DNA of 12,272 nt from Paenibacillus sp. oral taxon 786 str. D14. Lineage in GTDB: Bacteria > Bacillota > Bacilli > Paenibacillales > Paenibacillaceae. The stretch spans positions 79,450-91,721 of the forward strand of contig NZ_GG695975.1 of assembly GCF_000159955.1 (NCBI RefSeq), written 5' to 3'. The notes beneath the pieces are model-generated. The model ran no database searches, was not told where the DNA came from, and worked only from the letters and a program-made list of their open reading frames with translations. Position numbers and translations under genes: made by a program. Of this stretch, positions 1 through 6,224 are shown piece after piece (the first letter of the stretch is position 1; the number at the start of each line of letters is the position of its first letter).

Positions 1-13
1 TGGAGGATTCATC

Positions 14-457
14 ATGTTTGATGTACAAGTATGGACTGAATTTCTGAAAGAAAATTGGCTGGTGATCGTCGTAGCGCTGGTCATTCTCTTCCTTGTGCTG
101 AATTTTGTAAGAACGGTCGTCAAATGGGCGCTGGTGCTGATCATCGCCGCATTTATCGTGATTTACAGCGGCATCACGCTTAAGGATATCGGGGATGCGG
201 TAGCAACGGTGAAGGAACAAGCCCTCGACATCAGTAAAACTGAAGCGTTGAACATGATGAAAAATGAAGCGAAGGAAGCCCAAATGACGCAAAATCCGGA
301 CGGTTCGTTTACCATTACGACCCCGAATCTGGAGGTTACCGGACAAGCGGGCAGCGATAAAGTGAAAGTATCGTTCCGCGGGGTTTCGTTGGGCGAATGG
401 TCGATGAACGACACGCTTGAGGCATTTATCCAGGAAGCGAAACGGAATTCTCAATAA
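14..457 (+). CDS. Small two-helix membrane protein of unknown function
   Basis: I do not recognise this 147-residue protein as a named family. Two hydrophobic segments (about residues 14-32 and 37-53) lie close together, joined by a short loop carrying R33 and K38. A soluble domain of about 90 residues follows. The positive-inside rule would place that loop in the cytoplasm and the C-terminal domain outside; this is inference. The soluble part starts with a probable helix rich in K, E and M (about 58-92), followed by alternating polar and hydrophobic strands (PDGSFTITTPNLEVTG, then KVKVSFRGVSLGEW), which suggests a small beta-rich unit. The ATG at 14 has GGAGG at 2-6, well spaced. The next gene begins 44 bases downstream with no terminator between, so the two are probably co-transcribed and may work together in the envelope. 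Whatever lies upstream is outside the window. Confidence 0.85.
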   Translation: MFDVQVWTEFLKENWLVIVVALVILFLVLNFVRTVVKWALVLIIAAFIVIYSGITLKDIGDAVATVKEQALDISKTEALNMMKNEAKEAQMTQNPDGSFTITTPNLEVTGQAGSDKVKVSFRGVSLGEWSMNDTLEAFIQEAKRNSQ

Positions 458-491
458 CCCTAAGAAAAATACAACTTACACCTAGATTGAC

Positions 492-496
492 GGAGG
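492..496 (+). promoter_or_regulatory. Ribosome binding site that fixes the start at 502
   Basis: GGAGG lies 5 bases upstream of the ATG at 502. It sits inside the longer open frame that would begin at the TTG at 487, and no comparable site precedes that TTG, so the shorter reading is preferred. Confidence 0.8.
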
Positions 497-501
497 AGCT
501 T

Positions 502-1662
502 ATGAAGCTGGACATGACGATATTGCTGCAAACGCTAAGCGAATATAACTGGATCACGGTGCTGCTGCTTGCCGTGCTTCTCGGCTCGGTGCTGCAGGGA
601 TTGGTGCGCGGAGCCTCCCGCTCGGCAGGCCGTCTGTTCACGCTATTAAGCGGCGGCGTCTTATCGCTGGTTGGCATTGCGATTGCCATCCCATTAACGA
701 TGTGGTTATCTCCGAAGGTTCAGACTTGGTTGACGGAGCTGCCGCTGCCGGATCGGGAGCTGGCTCAGTGGGAGCAGGTTCTGTACATGCTGGTCATGGC
801 GGTACGGGATTTTCCGCTGATGCGATTTGCCGTCGTTTTCCTTCTGCTCTATTGGATCATACGTACCTTGGCGGGTTTTGCGATGCTGTTCGTTCGCGGG
901 GGGAGCGGTCTGTTCGGCTGGCTGTTTTCCGGCGGGGACCGTCCGGCTTCGCTGCTGAGCCGTTTGGCCGGCGCCGGGATTGGCGCGGTGATTGGTGCGG
1001 CGCGATGTATGATGCTGATCGCCATGTTGTTTATTGTTGTGACGTTGTATCCGAACAGCGGGTTCAGCCGTTACGTGGAAGCCTCGCCGGTCTACCAGCA
1101 AGGGGCGAGAACGGTCATTGAGCCGCTTACCGGCAATTTGATCAAGGAGAAGCTACCGGTATTCACGCGCAGCGTAGAAGCAGAGCTTGGCAGCATCCTT
1201 CAACAGAAATACGAAGTCATTGATGCTAACATTCCCGAATCCATTGAGCTGGCTGCAGCAGAGATCACCAAAGGGGCCGATACGGATGAAGAGAAGGCCC
1301 GGCGGTTGTACGACTGGGTTGGAACCCGGGTGTCATACGATTACGATAAAGTGAAAGACTATGAGGAAAAAGGCATCTGGCATGAGCAAACACCGCAAAT
1401 GACGTTTGATACGAAACGCGGGGTGTGCATCGATTATGCCCGGCTCTATGCCGTCATGGCTAGAACCGTTGGGCTTCAGGTGAAGGTCGTGACCGGACTT
1501 GGATACGACGGGCAAGGCGGGTACGGTCCTCATGCCTGGAACGAGGTTTATTTGTCAGAGAAAAACGCCTGGATTCCGCTGGATTCGACTTGGGCCAAAA
1601 GCGGCGACTGGTTTAATCCGCCGGCGTTCAGCGAAACCCACGTCCCCAATAAGCTGATTTGA
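502..1662 (+). CDS. Membrane protein with CvpA-like N-terminal region and transglutaminase-like domain
   Basis: This 386-residue protein has two parts. The N-terminal half has about four hydrophobic segments (roughly 17-33, 46-69, 109-131 and 160-183). The stretch GLVRGASRSAGR after the first helix, and the glycine-rich entry to the last helix (LAGAGIGAVIGAARC), resemble CvpA-type membrane proteins. The C-terminal part (about 235-386) is a transglutaminase-like fold: C309 in GVCIDYARL, H344 in HAWNEVY and D361 in IPLDSTWA form the expected Cys-His-Asp triad, and the preceding segment (EEKARRLYDWVGTRVSYD) is typical of this superfamily. Members can be proteases, amidases or cross-linking enzymes, and the substrate cannot be read from sequence. 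The catalytic part is probably extracytoplasmic. The frame is open back to a TTG at 487, but the ATG at 502 has the proper ribosome site. The neighbours are a small membrane protein upstream and two penicillin-binding proteins downstream, so an envelope role is plausible but unproven. Confidence 0.88.
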   Translation: MKLDMTILLQTLSEYNWITVLLLAVLLGSVLQGLVRGASRSAGRLFTLLSGGVLSLVGIAIAIPLTMWLSPKVQTWLTELPLPDRELAQWEQVLYMLVMAVRDFPLMRFAVVFLLLYWIIRTLAGFAMLFVRGGSGLFGWLFSGGDRPASLLSRLAGAGIGAVIGAARCMMLIAMLFIVVTLYPNSGFSRYVEASPVYQQGARTVIEPLTGNLIKEKLPVFTRSVEAELGSILQQKYEVIDANIPESIELAAAEITKGADTDEEKARRLYDWVGTRVSYDYDKVKDYEEKGIWHEQTPQMTFDTKRGVCIDYARLYAVMARTVGLQVKVVTGLGYDGQGGYGPHAWNEVYLSEKNAWIPLDSTWAKSGDWFNPPAFSETHVPNKLI

Positions 1663-1703
1663 GCCTTGGCTGCGGAAAAAACCGGGCAACATGGGATCTG
1701 GGT

Positions 1704-1719
1704 CGTGCGATTCGGCACG
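1704..1719 (+). other. Short perfect hairpin in the 1663-1843 gap
   Basis: CGTGC (1704-1708) pairs with GCACG (1715-1719) around a 6-base loop. No T-run follows, so it is not a terminator by itself. Two copies of TGCGGAAAAAA lie near it, one on each side. I see no coding frame in this 181-base gap. Confidence 0.35.
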
Positions 1720-1743
1720 CAAAACATGCGGAAAAAATGCTGG

Positions 1744-1774
1744 AAAGGGGGCGTAACTTCACCGCCCCTTATTT
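1744..1774 (+). terminator. Possible intrinsic terminator after the transglutaminase gene
   Basis: GGGGCG (1748-1753) pairs with CGCCCC (1763-1768) around a 9-base loop. With one bulged G the stem extends through AA and TT. The tail is only TTATTTCG, so the T-run is weak. It would separate the first two genes from the penicillin-binding protein genes. Confidence 0.5.
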
Positions 1775-1779
1775 CGTTA

Positions 1780-1788
1780 TGGTACTAT
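1780..1788 (+). promoter_or_regulatory. Weak candidate extended -10 promoter for the first PBP gene
   Basis: TGGTACTAT fits the TGnTATAAT extended -10 form with four of six core bases matching. No convincing -35 lies 16-18 bases upstream, where the terminator stem sits. A TTGACT at 1796-1801 has no good -10 at normal spacing. This is the best promoter candidate I can find in the gap. Confidence 0.3.
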
Positions 1789-1843
1789 AGAGTAGTTGAC
1801 TTCAAGAAATGAGGATTTAAGGGAAAGAAAGTAGGGAAACGCC

Positions 1844-3925
1844 TTGAAAAGCACTTATGCGAAGGATCCGCAAGAACAAGAAATCGCAATGCAACGCCAT
1901 TTTAACATTCGGCTAAACATGTTTTTCTTTAGTGCTTTTGCCATATTTACCGTCATCATCGTACGTTTGGCCATATTACAGTTTGTAGAAGGCCCGACGT
2001 TATCCAAACAGGAGAGCAACCTGCGCGTCAAGGACGTGCCGCTGGCTCCAACCCGTGGAACGATCTATGCAGCGGGGGGCGAGAAGTTGGCCTATTCCAC
2101 GCCGGTTCAATCGCTGTATATCACGCTGCAGAAAGACTACAGCAATTCCACGGATAAAGGAAAAGCCAATCGTCCGGAAGCTTTGGCTTTGGCCAAGAAG
2201 CTGAAGGAGGTTTTCGATAGATTAGGTTCGCCGGAGACCCAAATGACGGAAGAGGAAATCATCAAGGCAATGGACCTTGATTACCGGCAATATAACGGGT
2301 TTACGCCGCGCCGAATCAAAATCGATTTGACACCTGAAGAAGTCGCTTATTTCTTGGAACGGAAAAGTGAATTTCCGGGGATCGACATCGTCGAGGAGAG
2401 CATCCGCCATTACGATCCCGATACGGTAGCCGTGCAAACGATCGGTTATATCAGGAAGTTTAAAGGGGCATCCACATCGCTGGAGAAGTACAAGCAGATC
2501 CGGGAAGCGAAGAACGATGATCCGGCGATGCAATACACGGAAAACGAGGACGTCGGATACGACGGCCTGGAGCTGTACTATCAGGACGAGCTGCGCGGGA
2601 AGAACGGCTACAAGAGCGTGCCGATCGATCCGCGGAACATGGCCACCGGGATCCCGGAAATCACACCGCCGGAAAAAGGCCATGATCTCCATACGACGAT
2701 CAACAAAAACATTCAGATGGTCGCTGAGCAGGCGATCCTTGACCAGATCGAGTGGGTTCATACCCACCCGGTATCCGGCAAGGTTCATCCCAACGCCAAA
2801 ACTGGCTACGCGGTTGCGATGGAAGTGGAGACCGGCAACGTAGTGGCCATGGCCAGCATGCCGGACTACGATACCAACGTGTGGCAATCCGGCGGGGTGT
2901 CTCCTGAGAATTGGAGCAAAATCTCTTCCAACTATCAGAACGGGACGATCACGCCGATTAGTTCGGGTCGGTCAGGGCATAACATGGAATCCGTTATTTT
3001 GTTGGGTTCAACCATTAAGCCGTTATCAGTGTTAATCGGACTCAACGAAGGTTTGTTTACGACAAGTACCTATTATAACGATACAGGAATTGCATATTTT
3101 GGGAAAAACAATTCCGCAAGCGTCCGCAACTCCCAACGCCATGCCTACGGCTCCATCGATCCGGCTGGCGCGATCCGTCACTCATCGAACACCTTTATGG
3201 TCGATATGGTCGGTGAGAAGCTCTACAACAAATACGGATCTAAAGGGATTGAAATCTGGGACAACTATATGAAGCAGTTTGGTCTAGGTGTTTCGACCGG
3301 TGTGGATCTGCCAAATGAATATTTGGGCAAGCTGGAGTATACAAATGAATCGGAGACAGCATTATCAAGGCTTGTCTATGCTTCCTTTGGACAACAAGGG
3401 AAATACACCGCGATGCAGCTCGCCCAATATACAACGACTTTGGCTACACGAGGGAAACGCATGGAACCGCATCTCGTCAGCAAAATTACCGATACGGACG
3501 GCAATATCGTCAAGGAGTTCAAGCCGGTAGTTCTAAATGAGGTTAAGTTTAACAATGCTTATTGGAACGAGGTTATCGGAGGAATGGAGACCGATGTCTC
3601 CTTTGCTTTCTCGGGTTTCCCTTACGATTTTGCCAGAAAAACCGGGACCTCGGAGCAATGGGCTAACGGTGCCAATCGCGACAACGGCGTGTTTATCGCT
3701 TTCGCCCCTCGGGAGAATCCGAAGCTGGCGGTAGCGGTCGTCATTCCGGAAGGCGGCTTTGGTGCCTACAGCGCCGCGCCGGTTGCCCGCAAAATTTTTG
3801 ATGCGTATGATCAGGAATATGGCTTGGACGGGGTTCCGAAGAAGACCAAAAACCAAAATCAGCAACAGACAGACAATAACGCTTCACAGCAAAACGGGAA
3901 TCAAACCGAGCAAACGAATCCTTAA
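1844..3925 (+). CDS. Class B penicillin-binding protein (PBP2A/PbpH-like), first tandem copy
   Basis: This is a monofunctional peptidoglycan D,D-transpeptidase of 693 residues, close to the usual length of Bacillus PBP2A. One membrane anchor (about 25-45) leads into a pedestal domain and then the transpeptidase domain. The catalytic motifs are S389-T-I-K392, S447-S-N449 and K599-T-G-T602. The segment around the anchor (IRLNMFFFSAFAIFT) resembles B. subtilis PbpA, which builds the lateral wall with the rod complex; that role is inferred from family. The usual R-G-x-I-x-D-R-N-G motif reads R71-G-T-I-Y-A-A-G-G, lacking the D-R pair. The last 28 residues are an N/Q-rich tail absent from the downstream paralog. 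The start is a TTG with only a weak AGGG upstream, chosen because the N-terminus then aligns with the paralog. By eye the two proteins are about 70-75% identical. Confidence 0.93.
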   Translation: MKSTYAKDPQEQEIAMQRHFNIRLNMFFFSAFAIFTVIIVRLAILQFVEGPTLSKQESNLRVKDVPLAPTRGTIYAAGGEKLAYSTPVQSLYITLQKDYSNSTDKGKANRPEALALAKKLKEVFDRLGSPETQMTEEEIIKAMDLDYRQYNGFTPRRIKIDLTPEEVAYFLERKSEFPGIDIVEESIRHYDPDTVAVQTIGYIRKFKGASTSLEKYKQIREAKNDDPAMQYTENEDVGYDGLELYYQDELRGKNGYKSVPIDPRNMATGIPEITPPEKGHDLHTTINKNIQMVAEQAILDQIEWVHTHPVSGKVHPNAKTGYAVAMEVETGNVVAMASMPDYDTNVWQSGGVSPENWSKISSNYQNGTITPISSGRSGHNMESVILLGSTIKPLSVLIGLNEGLFTTSTYYNDTGIAYFGKNNSASVRNSQRHAYGSIDPAGAIRHSSNTFMVDMVGEKLYNKYGSKGIEIWDNYMKQFGLGVSTGVDLPNEYLGKLEYTNESETALSRLVYASFGQQGKYTAMQLAQYTTTLATRGKRMEPHLVSKITDTDGNIVKEFKPVVLNEVKFNNAYWNEVIGGMETDVSFAFSGFPYDFARKTGTSEQWANGANRDNGVFIAFAPRENPKLAVAVVIPEGGFGAYSAAPVARKIFDAYDQEYGLDGVPKKTKNQNQQQTDNNASQQNGNQTEQTNP

Positions 3926-3942
3926 TTGAATCCAATGACAGC

Positions 3943-3981
3943 AACGACCTTTTCGCAGAGATGTTGAAAAGGTCGTTTTTT
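3943..3981 (+). terminator. Strong intrinsic terminator between the two PBP genes
   Basis: A perfect 12-base-pair stem, AACGACCTTTTC (3943-3954) with GAAAAGGTCGTT (3966-3977), has an 11-base loop and ends in a run of six T (3976-3981). Only about 27 bases lie between its end and the ribosome site of the next gene, and I see no promoter there. The second copy may therefore depend on read-through or on a promoter inside the first gene. Confidence 0.88.
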
Positions 3982-4008
3982 GATGGGAAGGAAGATTCAT
4001 CACTTCGA

Positions 4009-4014
4009 GGGAGG
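4009..4014 (+). promoter_or_regulatory. Strong ribosome binding site of the second PBP gene
   Basis: GGGAGG ends 5 bases before the ATG at 4020. It is much stronger than the AGGG and TTG pair of the first copy, so the two paralogs should be translated at different rates. Confidence 0.75.
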
Positions 4015-4019
4015 CGGAA

Positions 4020-6026
4020 ATGAAGATGAACAAATACGTCATCGAGGATCCTCAGGAACAGCAAGCCTCCATAAGGCGGCATTTCCATATTCGGCTTAAT
4101 CTGTTTTTCTTCAGTGCCTTCGCGATGTTCACCCTTATCATTATCCGACTTGCCATCTTGCAGTTTGTCGAAGGACCATCGATCTCCATGGAAGAGGTGA
4201 AAATGAGGTTCCGGGATGTCCCAATGCCGCCGGTCCGGGGTTCGATTCTGGCCGCAGGGGGAGAGAAGTTGGCCTATTCCACGCCGATCCAAACCTTATA
4301 TTTGACTTTGCAGAAAAGTAACTACGATCCGACGACCGAAGCGGGTAGAGCGAATTTGGCGGAAGCTGCGGCGCTGGCTAAAGAGCTGAAGAAGGTGTTT
4401 GACACGTATGGCGATCCGAACGCACAGATGTCGGAAGAAGAGATTCTGGATGCGATGGATTTGAAATTCCGCCGCAGCGGCGGGTTTGCTCCACGCCGAA
4501 TCAAGAGCAATCTGACTGAACAAGAAACCGCGTATTTCCTTGCTCAAAAAAGCAGGTTTCTCGGTATAGACATCATTGAGGAGTCGGTGCGGCATTATGA
4601 TCCTGATTTGGTAGCGGTGCAGACGGTAGGTTACCTGAAGAAGTTCCAATCCACCTACGATTTGGATTGGTATAAGCCGATTCGGGAACGAAGGGATGCA
4701 GACCCGGCGCTGCAATACACGGAAGAGGAGTTTGCCGGCTTCGACGGGTTGGAGTTGTATTATCAGCAAGAGCTGCGTGGTAAGAACGGTTATAAACGCG
4801 TTCCAATTGATCCGCGAAACATGGCGAATGGCGTAGCCGAAATCGTCCCACCGGTAAAAGGCTATGACCTGCATACAACAATAAATAAAAACGTACAGCA
4901 AGCAGCGGAACAGGCAATCCTCGATCAAATCGAGTGGGTCCATCACAATCCCGTATCCGGAAGTGTGCATCCTCATGCCAAAACGGGTTATGCCGTGGCG
5001 ATGGAAGTAGATACCGGAAACGTCATCGTTATGGCCAGCATGCCGGACTATGATACGAATGTATGGCAATCCGGCGGGGTATCTGAAGAGGTGTGGAGCC
5101 AAATTTCGTCAAACTATCGAAACGGTACGATCACACCGTTTTCCTCCGGGCGCTCTGGCCATAATTTCGACTCGACGGTGTACCTGGGATCAACGATCAA
5201 ACCGCTGTCAGTGTTAATCGGCCTAAACGAAGGTTTGTTTACGACAAAAACGAAATATAGCGACCGCGGGATCGCCTATTTCGGCCGCAACGACTCAGCG
5301 AGTGTGCGAAATTCCTCCGGGCATGTCTACGGCTCCATCTATCCGAAAGATGCCATTCGCGTATCGTCCAATGCATTTATGGTCGATATGGTCGGGGAGA
5401 AGCTGTACAACAAATATGCAGCCAAAGGGATTCAGGTTTGGGACGATTACATGAAGCAATTTGGGTTAGGCGTCCCCACAGGAATCGATTTGCCTGATGA
5501 TTTCCGAGGGATCTTGGATTATAAAGACGAATCGCAGACGGCATTGTCCCGCTTGGCTTATGCCTCCTTCGGGCAGCAGGGCAAATATACGACGATGCAA
5601 CTGGCGCAATATGCCGCAACGCTGGCCAATCGGGGAAAACGCATGCAACCTAGACTTGTGCAGAAGATCACCGATGCCGAAGGCCAAGTGGTGGTTCAAT
5701 TTGAACCGAAGGTGCTTAACGAAGTGAAAATGAAGGACGCCTATTGGGATGAAGTTATTGAAGGGATGCGAACAGCTGTGAACGCCTTTGATGGGTTTCC
5801 TTACGATTTTGCCCGCAAGACGGGAACTTCGCAGCAGGATTACAGAGGAGAACTGTTGGATAACGGCGTGTTTATTGCGTTCGCCCCAAGGGAGAAGCCG
5901 AAGCTGGCGGTGGCGGTTGTAATTCCCGAAGGAGGCTTTGGGGCTTACAGCGCGGCACCGGTTGCTCGGAAAATTTTTGATGCATATGATCGGGAATACG
6001 GTTTGGGCGGTAACCCTAAGAAGTAA
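4020..6026 (+). CDS. Class B penicillin-binding protein (PBP2A/PbpH-like), second tandem copy
   Basis: This 668-residue paralog of the upstream gene is colinear with it along the whole length. It has one membrane anchor (about 27-47), then the pedestal and a transpeptidase domain with S391-T-I-K394, S449-S-N451 and K600-T-G-T603, so the active site is intact. It shares the atypical motif, here R73-G-S-I-L-A-A-G-G. Differences cluster in the early pedestal (about 85-165) and in the segment after KTGT, where this copy has QQDYRGELLDNG. It ends at GGNPKK and lacks the N/Q-rich tail. Identical DNA stretches shared with the first copy (for example 2081-2104 with 4263-4286, and 3194-3213 with 5376-5395) sit among diverged DNA, pointing to a duplication kept similar by selection or gene conversion. 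By analogy with the partly redundant PbpA and PbpH of B. subtilis, it probably serves side-wall growth. Confidence 0.93.
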   Translation: MKMNKYVIEDPQEQQASIRRHFHIRLNLFFFSAFAMFTLIIIRLAILQFVEGPSISMEEVKMRFRDVPMPPVRGSILAAGGEKLAYSTPIQTLYLTLQKSNYDPTTEAGRANLAEAAALAKELKKVFDTYGDPNAQMSEEEILDAMDLKFRRSGGFAPRRIKSNLTEQETAYFLAQKSRFLGIDIIEESVRHYDPDLVAVQTVGYLKKFQSTYDLDWYKPIRERRDADPALQYTEEEFAGFDGLELYYQQELRGKNGYKRVPIDPRNMANGVAEIVPPVKGYDLHTTINKNVQQAAEQAILDQIEWVHHNPVSGSVHPHAKTGYAVAMEVDTGNVIVMASMPDYDTNVWQSGGVSEEVWSQISSNYRNGTITPFSSGRSGHNFDSTVYLGSTIKPLSVLIGLNEGLFTTKTKYSDRGIAYFGRNDSASVRNSSGHVYGSIYPKDAIRVSSNAFMVDMVGEKLYNKYAAKGIQVWDDYMKQFGLGVPTGIDLPDDFRGILDYKDESQTALSRLAYASFGQQGKYTTMQLAQYAATLANRGKRMQPRLVQKITDAEGQVVVQFEPKVLNEVKMKDAYWDEVIEGMRTAVNAFDGFPYDFARKTGTSQQDYRGELLDNGVFIAFAPREKPKLAVAVVIPEGGFGAYSAAPVARKIFDAYDREYGLGGNPKK

Positions 6027-6041
6027 ATATAGGATTAAACG

Positions 6042-6077
6042 AAGCCTTGCTCGCGATGAGCAGGCTTTTTTTGTTTT
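6042..6077 (+). terminator. Intrinsic terminator after the PBP pair
   Basis: AAGCCTTGCTC pairs with GAGCAGGCTT (one bulged T, loop GCGAT) and is followed by seven T, one G and four more T. It closes the PBP region just before the manganese operon promoter. Confidence 0.88.
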
Positions 6078-6119
6078 ATGGGAAATTCCTCTTGCTTTTT
6101 GGGAATCTTTTGCTTAGAA

Positions 6120-6135
6120 TTTGCCCTAAGGAAAC
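6120..6135 (+). promoter_or_regulatory. MntR-like operator
   Basis: TTTGCCCTAAGGAAAC differs at one position from the TTTGCCTTAAGGAAAC form I recall for MntR sites in front of Bacillus manganese uptake genes. It overlaps the likely -35 element of the mnt promoter, so Mn-loaded MntR would repress by blocking RNA polymerase. The match rests on memory of the family consensus, but placement and downstream genes agree with it. Confidence 0.75.
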
Positions 6136-6148
6136 ATTTTTATATAAA
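6121..6148 (+). promoter_or_regulatory. Promoter of the mnt operon
   Basis: TTGCCC (6121-6126) and TATAAA (6143-6148), 16 bases apart, form a plausible vegetative promoter in an AT-rich stretch. The -35 lies inside the MntR-like box. A leader of about 70 bases would precede the first gene. Confidence 0.6.
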
Positions 6149-6162
6149 TAAAACAAAAAGAG

Positions 6163-6202
6163 ATTAAGTAAACAAGTGTTCTCTTGTACAAAATTAGGTA
6201 AA
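6163..6202 (+). promoter_or_regulatory. Operator-like repeats in the mnt leader
   Basis: ATTARGTAAA occurs twice, at 6163-6172 and 6193-6202, exactly 30 bases apart. Between them AACAAGTGTT (6171-6180) is a dyad resembling the core of a Firmicute LexA site, and ACAAG (6172-6176) also forms an inverted repeat with CTTGT (6183-6187). The protein that binds, if any, is unknown. Confidence 0.3.
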
Positions 6203-6224
6203 GTTCGAGGAGAGGAGAAGCGTA

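Noticed and set aside
706..1101. Minus-strand open frame of 131 codons
   Set aside because: It lies entirely opposite the transmembrane coding part of the transglutaminase gene, has composition expected of an antisense frame, and has no family-like motif.
2222..2887. Minus-strand open frame of 221 codons inside the first PBP gene
   Set aside because: It is a shadow of a conserved coding sequence; a similar shadow occurs opposite the second copy (4296-5102), as expected when homologous codons are read backwards.
1844..6026. PBP pair as mobile or resistance-type (mecA-like) insertion
   Set aside because: There are no flanking repeats, transposase or composition shift, and the proteins resemble the housekeeping PBP2A group by their N-terminal anchor region.
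6149..6224. Manganese riboswitch in the mnt leader
   Set aside because: The leader is only about 70 bases and shows no paired-helix layout like yybP-ykoY; the DNA operator explains Mn control better.
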